Assembly: GCA_001310455.1 (NCBI GenBank)
Contig: BAXG01000023.1
Span: 22,694-86,693 of the forward strand
Source of the DNA: Photobacterium sp. JCM 19050
Lineage (GTDB): Bacteria > Pseudomonadota > Gammaproteobacteria > Enterobacterales > Vibrionaceae
Reading direction: 5' to 3'
Length of the DNA stretch: 64,000 nt
Below the pieces are notes generated by a model, which was given only the letters and a program-made list of their open reading frames with translations, did no database searches and was not told where the DNA came from. A program made the position numbers and the translations under genes. Positions 55,440-64,000 of this stretch are shown here, one piece after another (the stretch's first letter is position 1; every line of letters begins with the position of its first letter).

Positions 55440-57057
55440 TCAGTAACCCCGTGAGACCTCGACGAATGACTGTGAACCAAAAGAATTTATCTCCAAACCA
55501 TGCAGTGAGCGGGCCGCTGCTGAATAGTAAATACCATGGGCCAGGGGCACGACTGGCATCCGCTCTGAGAGAATTTCCTGTGCCTTTGCGTAGTAGAGGG
55601 TACGCATTTGTCTGTCCTTGACGGCGATAGCGTCATTGAGGGCGCGATCGAAATACCGGTTACACCAGTTTGACAGGTTCCATCCGGTAAATTTGGCGCT
55701 GCAGGAAAGCAACGGCCGCAAGAAGTTATCCGGGTCGCCGCTGTCGGCTACCCAGCCGGTCAAAACCATTCCGTGCATCTGCGATTCGCGAATGGTTTTG
55801 CGGGATACATCTTGAAGATCATTGATGTTCACCCTGATACCGATTTGTGCCAGGTCTGCCTGAATAAGCTCAGCCATTTTTCTCGGGCTGGGGTTATACG
55901 GACGAGGCTCGTGGGTGATTGTCAGGTTTACGTCGAAACCGTCACGGTAACCGGCTTTTGCATGAGCACTTTGGCGAGTTTCGGGTCGTAAATTTTCACG
56001 TCGGAATCCGGCTTGTGAGCCCAGGAATTCGGAGGCAAAAGAGCCCCGGCCTCTGCGCCGGTGCCATAATACACTGAACTGATTAGGTTGCTACGGTTTA
56101 TTGCCAGACTGACGGCTTTTCGTACTTCCAGTTCAGATAAAGCCGGATGCCGGGTATCTAGGGCAAGGTATGCCGTGTTCATCCCGGTCTGAGAGCTAAG
56201 GTTAAATTCGGTTCGGCTTCGAATGATGGGCAACTGGCTGGCAACCGGTGACGGCAATACATCACATTCTCCGGTCAGCAACTTGGCAAGGTTTCCGGTT
56301 CCGCGGGAGGATATATCCAATACCACCTGCTCCATTGAAGCGGCGCCTTGCCAGTAGCTCCAGTTGCGGCGAAGCCGGATATAATCCCCTGGGTGGTAAT
56401 CATCAACAAAGAACGGGCCGGTGCCGACCGGCTTGGTGTCGATTTCTCCCGGTCTGTTTTCTGCCAGCAAATACTCGCCATATTCCTTTGACAGAACGAC
56501 GGCATAGCTGGTGGCAAGCGTAGCAAGAAATGAGACATCCGGCCTGGAGAGTGTAAACCTGACCGTTTCATCATCCGGTGCATCAACGTTTTCAACCAGC
56601 CCGATGAAATCAGTGCTGTCAAACCAGGGATATTGACCACCGGAAACCAAATGGAAAGGATGATTGGGATCAATCAGCCGGCGGAAGCTGAAAACGACAT
56701 CTTCCGCTGTCATTTCTCTGTGAGGGACGAACCAGTCAGTTACCTGAAAGTTGACGCCTTTGCGCAGCTTAAACGTATACGTTTTTCCGTCTTCGCTGAC
56801 GTTCCAGCTTTCCGCTAGCATCGGAACCGGGTCAACGGATTTGGGATCAAACCTGACAAGCCTGTCATAGATCTGGCCGATAGCGTATCGACCGTAATCC
56901 CGCCGTCCGTGAGCTGAGGATTGAAGGTATTCGGCTGTCCCAGGGTGCAGTAAACAAACCCTCGCTGCCGGATAGTGCTCTCTCGCTCTGCATCTTCACA
57001 CCCAACCAGGGTCATTAACCCCGTTATCAGGCAAAAAAGCCGAGTTAAGCTGCGCAT
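55440..57057 (-). CDS. sapA: Sap transporter substrate-binding protein SapA (two frameshifts)
   Basis: Periplasmic solute-binding protein of the Sap system (SBP family 5). 539 residues after repair (E. coli 547). GFVYCTLGQPNTFNPQL, LAESWNVSEDGKTYTFKLRK, MTAEDVVFSFRRLIDPNHPF, KPVGTGPFFVDDYHPGDYIRL, LLTGECDVLPSPVASQLP and GWVADSGDPDNFLRPLLSC all match. The N-terminus ends in a lipobox (LVGC, residue 20), so it is predicted to be a lipoprotein, whereas E. coli SapA has an ordinary signal peptide. Frames change at 56875-56876 (coding GGCCAG needs GGCCCAG) and 55956-55959 (four A, five needed). Confidence 0.92.
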
Positions 57058-57207
57058 ATCAAATAAATACTTATTTAGATTGAGGAGACTAATTTAACAC
57101 TTAACGTAATGGGTCTCCATGCTTAGGCCACAAACTGAGGCGAAAGTGAGAAGCTGCCTGAATCAGTGGAAAAGATGTCTGCTTGTCGGGAGTTTTGTCC
57201 TGATCTT

Positions 57208-58221
57208 TCAAGGTTTTTCGGTCGACAGTTTGTGCTTTTTCAAAAGACCCCTGAGCTGATGGTAGCTCAGCCCCAGCATTTCTGCCGTTTTTCCCTGATG
57301 GTAACGAGACAGGCTCAGCGCTTCCTGAATGGCTTTTACTTCGGTGTCTTCCAGAAGTTTTTTGATATCCATTGGAAAAACCAGGGAAACCCCATTTGTC
57401 ACCGGCGATTCTTCACTTGTGGTCGCTGTCTCGACCGGGGCTTGTTGCCATGGGGAGGTAAATGGGTCGAACAGGATCTGGTAAATGGGAGAGTCATGGT
57501 CATCCTGACGGTAGACTGAGCGTTCCACCACGTTTCGAAGTTCCCGGACATTGCCCGGCCAAGGGTAGTTGATCAGTGCTTGTTCGGCTTGCTCACTGAA
57601 GCCGGCAAAGTAGGGCAATTCCAGCTCCCGGCACATTTTAATGGCGAAGTGCTCTGCCAGTGCCATGATGTCACTTTTCCGCTCTCGAAGTGGTGGGAGG
57701 TGAATAACGTCAAAGGCAAGGCGATCCAAGAGGTCTGCCCGGAAACGGCCTTGTTCAACCACCTCCGGCAGGTATTCATTCGTTGCACACACCAAGCGGA
57801 CATCTGTGTTGAGGGTCTTGCTGCCCCCCACGCGTTCATACTCTCCATATTCAATGACCCGGAGCAGTTTTTCCTGAACAGACATTGGGGCATTGGCGAG
57901 TTCATCAAGGAACAGGGTTCCGTTTTCAGCGCGTTCAAAACGCCCCTGGTGCCGGGCTTTTGCTCCTGTAAACGCCCCGGCTTCATGACCAAATAACTCA
58001 GAATCAATCAGTCCCTCACTGAACGCTGCGCAGTTAAGGCTTACCAATGGCCCGTCCCAACGTCCCGAAAGGTAGTGAATGCGCTGGGCGATCAGCTCCT
58101 TACCTGTTCCCCGTTCACCAATTACCAGCACCGGGCGGTTTAATGGAGCCAGGCGGGACACCTGATCCAGCACAGCAAGGAAGGGTTCAGATTCACCAAT
58201 TAACGACTGCGGCTTCTGCAT
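57208..58221 (-). CDS. pspF: Psp operon transcriptional activator PspF
   Basis: Sigma-54 enhancer-binding activator of the phage-shock genes, held inactive by PspA. About 337 residues (E. coli 325), lacking an N-terminal receiver domain. Walker A VIGERGTGKELIAQ, sigma-54 contact loop ELFGHEAGAFTGAKARHQG, Walker B GTLFLDELANAP, arginine-finger region FRADLLDRLAFD, and a C-terminal Fis-type HTH (KTAEMLGLSYHQLRGLLKKH). Start taken at ATG 58221 because ggtga spacing fits; ATG 58227 and TTG 58236 are in frame. Divergent from pspA. Intact. Confidence 0.95.
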   Translation of the reverse strand: MQKPQSLIGESEPFLAVLDQVSRLAPLNRPVLVIGERGTGKELIAQRIHYLSGRWDGPLVSLNCAAFSEGLIDSELFGHEAGAFTGAKARHQGRFERAENGTLFLDELANAPMSVQEKLLRVIEYGEYERVGGSKTLNTDVRLVCATNEYLPEVVEQGRFRADLLDRLAFDVIHLPPLRERKSDIMALAEHFAIKMCRELELPYFAGFSEQAEQALINYPWPGNVRELRNVVERSVYRQDDHDSPIYQILFDPFTSPWQQAPVETATTSEESPVTNGVSLVFPMDIKKLLEDTEVKAIQEALSLSRYHQGKTAEMLGLSYHQLRGLLKKHKLSTEKP

Positions 58222-58318
58222 GGTCATTTTCACCAAAATTTAGTTTTTTCCATCATATCGGAGATGGTCAAAAAAGTCTCATTTGATTTAATTAACTGAA
58301 AAATAGGGAAATTAAACG

Positions 58319-58335
58319 TTGGCACGCAACTTGAT
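58319..58335 (+). promoter_or_regulatory. Sigma-54 promoter of pspABC
   Basis: TTGGCACGCAACTTGAT has the -24 GG (58321-58322) and a -12 region TTGA in place of TTGC. It is about 100 bp before pspA and very close to the E. coli pspA promoter, which also departs from TTGC. Confidence 0.8.
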
Positions 58336-58437
58336 ATAGATAATTCGACGCCAAAGACAATCAAGACTGTAGCAAGGTGTACCTCTTAGTTTTCCGGTTT
58401 AACACCAAAATGCGTCAGTCTTAAGAAGGAGTGAATT

Positions 58438-59103
58438 ATGGGTATCTTTTCTCGCTTTGCCGATATTGTGAATGCCAATATCAATTCCCTGCTGGATAAA
58501 GCTGAAGATCCACAAAAAATGGTTCGCCTGATCATTCAGGAGATGGAAGACACACTGGTAGAAGTGCGTACTTCATCAGCCAAAGCCATGGCCGAGCAAA
58601 AAGATATGGCTCGCCGAATCAAGCGTTGTGAAGAGCAACTTGCCGACTGGCAGCAAAAAGCCACGCTGGCAGTGCAGAAGGGGCGCGAAGATTTGGCCCG
58701 TTCAGCGCTGATTGAAAAACAGAAAGTGACAGAGTTGCTGGCTTCATTGAACGAAGAGCAACACCTGATTGAGGAAACCATCGCTAAACTGACCACGGAA
58801 ATCGCCGAGCTTGAAGAGAAGCTTCGTGAGACCCGTGCCCGCCAGCAAGGCTTGGCACTTCGCCGCGAAGCGGCAAGCCAGCGCCGCGATGTCCGCCGTC
58901 AGCTGGACTCCGGTAAAATTGACGAAGCGATGGCCCGCTTTGAACAATATGAGCGCCGGGTTGATGAAATCGAAGCGGAAGCTGACAGCTACAGCATCGG
59001 TAAGGGCAAACGCCTGGAAGATGAATTTGCTGAGCTACAGGCAGAAGATGAGATTGAGAAAGAGCTGGCGAAACTCAAGCAGGAAATGCAGGATAAACAA
59101 TAA
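58438..59103 (+). CDS. pspA: Phage shock protein A
   Basis: Peripheral inner-membrane ESCRT-III-like protein that inhibits PspF and, once released, stabilises stressed membrane. 221 residues (E. coli 222). N-terminal amphipathic helix [20 protein letters not shown], then continuous coiled coil with the conserved [20 protein letters not shown] and [21 protein letters not shown]. Ribosome site aaggag upstream. Intact. First gene of the pspABC operon. Confidence 0.97.
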   Translation: MGIFSRFADIVNANINSLLDKAEDPQKMVRLIIQEMEDTLVEVRTSSAKAMAEQKDMARRIKRCEEQLADWQQKATLAVQKGREDLARSALIEKQKVTELLASLNEEQHLIEETIAKLTTEIAELEEKLRETRARQQGLALRREAASQRRDVRRQLDSGKIDEAMARFEQYERRVDEIEAEADSYSIGKGKRLEDEFAELQAEDEIEKELAKLKQEMQDKQ

Positions 59104-59123
59104 GAATTCAGCAGGAGATAACT

Positions 59124-59357
59124 ATGTCTATGGCGTTCCTTAGTGTTCCATTGGTGGTGTTTCTCCTGTTTGTGGCCCCTCTCTGGCTGTGGCTGCATTA
59201 CAGGAGTAAGCGTCAGGTCGGCGAAGGCCTGAGTGGTGATGATATCCAGAAGTTGCAAGAACTGGCAGAGCGTGCAGAACAACTGCAAAGGCGTGTCGGC
59301 TCCCTGGAGCGAATTCTGGATGCAGAAGTTCCGGAATGGAGGCGTAATAATGGCTAA
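59124..59357 (+). CDS. pspB: Phage shock protein B
   Basis: Small inner-membrane sensor that with PspC relieves PspA inhibition of PspF. 77 residues (E. coli 74). N-terminal membrane helix FLSVPLVVFLLFVAPLWLWL, then a cytoplasmic coiled coil (DDIQKLQELAERAEQLQRRV). Overlaps pspC by 8 bases. Intact. Confidence 0.95.
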   Translation: MSMAFLSVPLVVFLLFVAPLWLWLHYRSKRQVGEGLSGDDIQKLQELAERAEQLQRRVGSLERILDAEVPEWRRNNG

Positions 59358-59736
59358 GACCCTTTACCGTGACCCCGCAAACGGGAAACTGGGCGGGGTC
59401 TGCGCCGGGCTGGCACAGTATTTCGATATGGAAATCTGGCTGGTTCGCATCCTGGTTGTCTCAGCATTCCTGCTGGGCGGCGGGTTCTTCATTATAGTGG
59501 CTTATGTGGCGGCAATGCTGATTCTTGAAAAAATGCCGACTGAAAAGGAGGAGCAAGTTAATCAGCAGCGTCAGCACCAGGTAAAACAGAAGCCGTGGCA
59601 GTCAGGCCAAACCCCGAACCGGGTGTTGAATGATCTTGAGCATGAGCTGAATGCCATGGAGCGGAAAGTACGCGACATGGAGGCCTATGTCACCTCATCA
59701 AGCTTCCGTGTTCAGCGAGAGTTCAGGGAACTTTGA
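59350..59736 (+). CDS. pspC: Phage shock protein C
   Basis: Inner-membrane Psp sensor. 128 residues (E. coli 119). PspC domain: KTLYRDPANGKLGGVCAGLAQYF, then membrane segment VRILVVSAFLLGGGFFIIVAYVAAMLIL (59440-59525) and a cytoplasmic coiled-coil tail. ATG 59350 lies inside the end of pspB (ATGGCTAA), so translation is coupled; an upstream in-frame start is not conserved. No pspD follows; ycjX comes next after 117 bp. Confidence 0.94.
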   Translation: MAKTLYRDPANGKLGGVCAGLAQYFDMEIWLVRILVVSAFLLGGGFFIIVAYVAAMLILEKMPTEKEEQVNQQRQHQVKQKPWQSGQTPNRVLNDLEHELNAMERKVRDMEAYVTSSSFRVQREFREL

Positions 59737-59853
59737 TACGCTTTCCGTCATAATGACCGGAAAAGCCTGAACTGCTGAATGTCTTAAGAAAGCGGCAGTC
59801 CCGTTAACCGGTGCTGCCGTTTCTGATTTAGGCCGGAGATAATAATCAAAACG

Positions 59854-61233
59854 ATGAAATCCCTGTCACGCACTTTCGATAAATTGGTCAGCCGTACCCT
59901 GGACCGCCATGTACGCCTGGCGATAACCGGCCTTTCCCGCGCCGGTAAAACCGCATTCATTACCTCGCTGGTCAACCAGTTGCTTCATTCCGGAACCCAT
60001 GATGCATTGCCGCTGTTTGCGCCTAGCCGTGAAGGTCGCCTTGTGGGAGCTCGCCGCGAGCAACAGGTTGATCTTAGCATGCCGAGCTTCGCCTATGATG
60101 AAGCGATGGGCGCGCTTAACAGCCAACCTCCCCGATGGCCAGAACCAACCCGAGACGTAAGCGAAATCCGTCTTGCCCTTCGCTACCGGGTAAAAGGTTC
60201 AGCGATGTCGATGTTGCAGGAAACAGCCATGCTATACATCGACATTGTCGATTACCCGGGTGAATGGTTGCTTGATCTGCCGATGCTCAATCTGGATTTT
60301 GCCAGCTGGTCGAAACTGCAATGTGAAAAACTCACCGGTTGCCGGGCTGAAGCCGCCAAAGTGTGGCTGGCAGCGATGGAATCTGTTGATTTGAACGCCA
60401 CGGCGGATGACGGTGAAATTGCACGGATAAGCGAACTATACACTGACTACCTTCACCGGTGTAAAGATGAGTGCGGCCTGCATTACGTGCAACCCGGTCG
60501 TTTTGTCTTGCCCGGAGAGCTCGCCGGGGCGCCGGTTGTCCAGTTCTTCCCGGTTACCGGCGACATGCCGGAAAAACCGGCCGAGGGCAGTTATTACGCC
60601 CGCTTGAAGCAGCGGTATGACTACTATTGCCAGCATGTGGTAAAGAAATTCTACCGTGAATACTTTTCAAGTTTTGACCGCCAGATTGTTCTGGTAGATG
60701 CACTGCAGCCCCTGAATCAGGGAATGGAAGTGTTCGGTGATATGCGCCAGGCCCTGTCTGAGCTTATCGAAAGTTTCCACTACGGCAGAAACAGCCTGTT
60801 GAAGCGCCTGTTTTCCCCGCGCATTGATAAGCTTTTGTTTGCGGCGACCAAGGCGGACCACATTACCCCGGACCAACATGCAAACCTGGTTGCGATGCTG
60901 AACCAGCTGATTTACGGAGCCCGGCAGAAGGTGACGTTTGACGGCATTGCCATTGAGTGCATCAGTATTGCCTCTATCGAAGCGACGGAAGCCGGCTACG
61001 TTGCCCATGACGGGAAACAGGTACCCGCGCTTCGTGGCACTAACCTCGATGGGCAGGCGTTGACGGTTTATCCCGGGGATGTTCCTGCAAAACTGCCGGA
61101 TGCAGAGTATTGGCAAAAACAAGGGTTCGATTTTCAGGCATTCAGGCCCAAAGCGGTATCAATGGATGACCCACTGCCACATATCCGAATGGACAAAGCG
61201 CTTCAATTTTTGCTCGGAGACAAACTGAAATGA
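59854..61233 (+). CDS. ycjX: YcjX family P-loop protein
   Basis: DUF463 GTPase-like protein of the wider Psp regulon, function poorly known. 459 residues (E. coli 465). N-terminal P-loop LAITGLSRAGKTAFITSLVN, DIVDYPGEWLLDLPML (Walker B-like), and the base-recognition-like FAATKADHI. Stop overlaps the ycjF start by four bases (ATGA), so the two are coupled. Intact. Confidence 0.94.
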   Translation: MKSLSRTFDKLVSRTLDRHVRLAITGLSRAGKTAFITSLVNQLLHSGTHDALPLFAPSREGRLVGARREQQVDLSMPSFAYDEAMGALNSQPPRWPEPTRDVSEIRLALRYRVKGSAMSMLQETAMLYIDIVDYPGEWLLDLPMLNLDFASWSKLQCEKLTGCRAEAAKVWLAAMESVDLNATADDGEIARISELYTDYLHRCKDECGLHYVQPGRFVLPGELAGAPVVQFFPVTGDMPEKPAEGSYYARLKQRYDYYCQHVVKKFYREYFSSFDRQIVLVDALQPLNQGMEVFGDMRQALSELIESFHYGRNSLLKRLFSPRIDKLLFAATKADHITPDQHANLVAMLNQLIYGARQKVTFDGIAIECISIASIEATEAGYVAHDGKQVPALRGTNLDGQALTVYPGDVPAKLPDAEYWQKQGFDFQAFRPKAVSMDDPLPHIRMDKALQFLLGDKLK

Positions 61234-62241
61234 GTGAACTCAAACAAAAAGTGGTGTTCGAGCAACACCTCAATATGCCCAAACACGATGATACCGGGTT
61301 GGTTCCGGGGCAGTCATTTGAGAGTGAGAGAGGGTTTACACCTGCAAACGAAACAGAAAACCGGGAGCTTGAGCAGGCGGTGGAAACCGCAGTAATACCG
61401 AAAAAGAAACGGTGGGGTTTTCGCAGCCTGATTGTGGGTGGACTCGGACTTGCCGCGTGGCAAGGTGTGGATACCATCTGGACGGCCTGGCAAAGCGCAG
61501 ATTGGCTGACGCTCGGCTGGGGGGCATTGGTCGCCGGTGGAGCAGGGATGGGCCTTGCTGCGCTGACTCGTGAGTTCTTGGCACTGCGGCGTCTTCGTAA
61601 CCGCCAGACAGAAAAAGATGTTGCCCAGGAGCTGGCAGATAACAATGAAATTGGTAAGCCAAACCGTTTTGTGAAAAACTGGCCAAGCAAAGCCTGATGG
61701 CAGAAAGCGCCCATTTTGAACGCTGGCAGCAGCAGGTTAAACCGGCGCATGCAGACCGGGAAGTGCTGGAAATTTATGAACATACGGTGCTCTCATGCCA
61801 GGATGAAAAAGCCCGCAAGCTGGTGGCGCGCTACGCTTCTGACTCAGCGTTGATGGTTGCTATCAGCCGCTTGCGGTGGCCGACATGTTGCTGGTGGCGT
61901 GGCGTAACCTTCGGATGTTGGAACAGATATCCCGGGTATATGGTGTTGAACTTGGCTACTGGGCCCGCATTCGCCTGCTCAAATTGGTATTCGTCAATAT
62001 GGCACTAGCCGGGGCTTCGGAGCTGGTAACCGATGCCGGTATGGATCTTCTGTCTATGAACCTTGCAGGGAAAATGTCAGCCCGACTTGCCCAAGGGGTA
62101 GGTGTTGGCCTGTTAACCGCCCGCCTGGGGCTAAAAGCTATCGCCCTGATGCGCCCGCTGCCGTGGCTGGGTGATGAGCCGCCAAAACTGTCAGAGTTCC
62201 GTCGGCAGCTCCTTCGTGAGTTGCGCCAGAAAGAGGATTGA
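61230..62241 (+). CDS. ycjF: YcjF family membrane protein (two frameshifts)
   Basis: DUF697 inner-membrane protein partnered with YcjX. About 337 residues after repair (E. coli 353). Membrane segments [19 protein letters not shown] and [18 protein letters not shown], then [60 protein letters not shown] and a C-terminal helical region. Frames change at 61674-61678 (five A, six needed) and 61867-61868 (AGCCGC needs AGCCCGC). Confidence 0.92.
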
Positions 62242-62294
62242 TGCAGGTCAGACTGATACCAACGTAGTAACCCAATTGGTTTAAAAATGTAATC

Positions 62295-62318
62295 CGGCAG
62301 GCGATTTAGCGCCTGCCG
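62295..62318 (+). terminator. Hairpin after ycjF
   Basis: cggcaggcg / cgcctgccg stem with a 6-base loop; short T content after it (tcttg). Confidence 0.55.
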
Positions 62319-62358
62319 TCTTGACTGAATGCCCCTGTCCCCGCAAACTCCCTTCAAT

Positions 62359-62376
62359 TGTCAACATTTCGTGACA
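62359..62376. promoter_or_regulatory. TyrR box at the tyrR promoter
   Basis: TGTCAACATTTCGTGACA has the obligatory TGT-N12-ACA and partial half-site symmetry. It lies 46 bp before tyrR. E. coli tyrR is autorepressed by TyrR. Confidence 0.55.
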
Positions 62377-62422
62377 CTTTCAAATCAACCGGCCGAGCCG
62401 TTATCCAAACAGGGTTGTGTCT

Positions 62423-63960
62423 ATGCGTTTACAGGTCTTTTGTGAAGACAGACTTGGATTAACCAGAGAACTGCTGGAGATTTTAGCCAACCGAGAGATT
62501 GATCTCCGGGGATAGAAATCGACCAGTCAGGCATTATTTACCTCAACTGTCCGGAAATTGAATTTGAGGCCTTCAGTGCGCTGATGTCGCAGATCCGTCT
62601 GATTAGCGGAGTGACCGATGTGCGCAAAATTCAGTTCTTGCCGGCCGAGCGTGAACACCGCGAGCTCCGGGCACTGTTGGAAAGCCTGACCGACCCGGTA
62701 TTTTCCCTGAGTCTTGGCGGGAAAGTTGATATGGCAAACCGGGCGGCCGCTCAACTTCTCGGCCGTTCAGAAGAGAGCCTGATCGGCGAGTCGGCCAACG
62801 GTATCTTCCCGGATTTCAACTTTAATCAGTGGCTGGAAAAAGACGGTGCGAGCCAGCTTTGCAGCAAGGTGGTAATGGGTGGGCTGGACTACCTAATGGA
62901 AGTCACGCCGGTTTACATTCCAGACCAGACTGAATCCGAGGTGCTGGCAAGTGCCGTAGTTCAGCTAAAACGCGTATCGGTAAACCAACTTCCCGGCACG
63001 GTATACCGCACCCCGAGTGATAACGGGTTTGAACATTTTGTCGGCCAGTCCACCAAATTCCGTAACTTGGTCAGCCAGGCCAAGAAAATGGCGATGCTGG
63101 ATGCACCCTTGCTTATACAGGGTGAAACCGGCACCGGGAAAGAGATGCTGGCCCGCGCCTGTCACAAACAGTCGCTGCGTGCTGACAAGCCGTTTATGGT
63201 CGTGAACTGTGTTTCCATGCCGGATGATGCGGCAGAATCAGAACTTTTTGGCCATACCACGCCGGATGGTCATACCGTTATTAAAGGGATCTTCGAGCAG
63301 GCTGAAGGGGGAACGGTTTTCCTCTATGAAGTCGGCGAAATGTCAGCGCACCTGCAGATTAAACTGCTCAGGTTCTTGCAGGACGGTACTTTCCGCCGGG
63401 TTGGTGCGGAGCAGGAAGTACATGTGGATGTGCGCGTAATCTGTTCAACAAAGAAGAATCTGATTGAGCTTATCGAGCAGGGGGATTTCCGGGAAGATCT
63501 TTATTACCGCCTGAACGTCCTGGCGCTGAATATTCCGCCGCTTCGGGAAAGACCCAGTGATGTATTGCCACTGGCAGAAATGTTTATCGGCCAGTTTGCT
63601 GCTGAGCTTCACCAACCCCGGCAAACTTTGGCTGATGATGTCGCCAATACGCTGATCCAGTATGCGTGGCCGGGGAATGTACGTCAGTTGCGGAATGTTC
63701 TGTTCCGTGCGGTAACCCAGAATGAATCGAGCATCCTGAATGCCGATGACATTGCATTACCGGATGTAGAATCGTCCCAGTTTATCAGTGAAGACTCACT
63801 GAACGGCTCCCTTGATGACATCATGAAACGGTACGAATCCGGCATTCTGGAATCTTTGTATCGTAGCTACCCGTCCACGCGCAAGCTGGCAAAGCGGCTG
63901 GATATCTCCCACACCGCGATTGCGAATAAGCTCCGTGAGTACGGTATCGGGAAAAAATAG
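62423..63960 (+). CDS. tyrR: Transcriptional regulator TyrR (one frameshift)
   Basis: Regulator of aromatic amino-acid synthesis and transport; represses or activates sigma-70 promoters in response to Tyr, Phe, Trp and ATP. 512 residues after repair (E. coli 513). ACT domain MRLQVFCEDRLGLTRELLEI, PAS domain (LESLTDPVFSLSLGGKVDMA, residues about 80-190), AAA+ domain with Walker A IQGETGTGKEMLARA, where ELFGHTTPDGHT replaces GAFTGA, as in TyrR proteins that do not use sigma-54, and a C-terminal HTH (TRKLAKRLDISHTAIANKL). The frame breaks at 62508-62511 (CGGGGATAG needs one more base, LRGIEIDQSG). Confidence 0.95.
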
Positions 63961-63977
63961 CGTCCACAGATAAAAAA

Positions 63978-64000
63978 GGCGTCAATTGACCATTGACGCC
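63978..64000 (+). terminator. Terminator hairpin of tyrR, cut by the window end
   Basis: ggcgtcaat / attgacgcc stem beginning 18 bp after the stop. The T tract would lie outside the window. Confidence 0.65.

Overview
The window is a stretch of ordinary chromosome from a gammaproteobacterium, most likely a member of the Vibrionaceae. Nearly every protein resembles its E. coli counterpart in length and motifs. The gene order (trxB/cydD, ald-lrp-ftsK-lolA-rarA-serS, metG/mrp-udk-dcd-asmA, ubiG/gyrA, serC, aroA-cmk-rpsA-ihfB-lapAB-pyrF, sapABCDF/pspF/pspABC-ycjXF-tyrR) is the enterobacterial/Vibrio arrangement. There is no rRNA or other marker here that fixes the genus, so the family is an inference. 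No tRNA, rRNA, CRISPR array, insertion sequence or prophage was seen.

Layout. 1-4.3 kb: cytochrome bd assembly exporter (cydD, cut by the window edge), thioredoxin reductase, alanine dehydrogenase and the divergent lrp regulator. 4.5-10.9 kb: DNA translocase ftsK, lipoprotein chaperone lolA, rarA and serS. 11.2-13.7 kb: an Aer-type energy-taxis receptor and an unrecognised membrane protein. 13.8-20.9 kb: metG, the Fe-S scaffold mrp, uridine kinase, dCTP deaminase and asmA. 20.9-33.1 kb is the more variable part: a CBS-domain protein, a C4-dicarboxylate transporter behind a textbook FNR site, a cobT-cobS-cobO cobalamin salvage cluster, a Cache-domain chemoreceptor, a lone low-molecular-weight tyrosine phosphatase, an unrecognised coiled-coil membrane protein, a TauE-type exporter, the tyrosine permease tyrP and yfaY/cinA. 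33.2-46.3 kb: nrdA-nrdB-yfaE, a HAD phosphatase, ubiG, an uncatalogued 35-residue membrane peptide, gyrA, serC, a purine permease behind a PurR operator, and aroA. 46.5-51.7 kb: cmk, rpsA, ihfB, lapA-lapB and pyrF. 51.8-64 kb: sapABCDF, the phage-shock genes (pspF divergent from pspABC), ycjX-ycjF and tyrR.

How it fits together. Several regulators and targets can be paired from sequence. TyrR (62.4 kb) has an 18-bp operator at its own promoter and a near-consensus operator pair in front of tyrP (31.7 kb). FNR, PurR, sigma-54/PspF and DnaA/NrdR sites sit upstream of the genes those regulators control in related bacteria.

The most striking property of the window is technical. 24 genes, many essential (gyrA, metG, serS, ftsK, nrdA, aroA), are each broken by 1-4 single-base length changes in short homopolymers, 38 losses and one gain in all. 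Restoring one base at each place gives proteins of the expected family length. I read this as homopolymer miscalling in the assembly, not gene decay, and annotate these genes as whole CDSs spanning the breaks. I found no convincing new multigene system; the best new biology is the 35-residue peptide and the regulatory sites.
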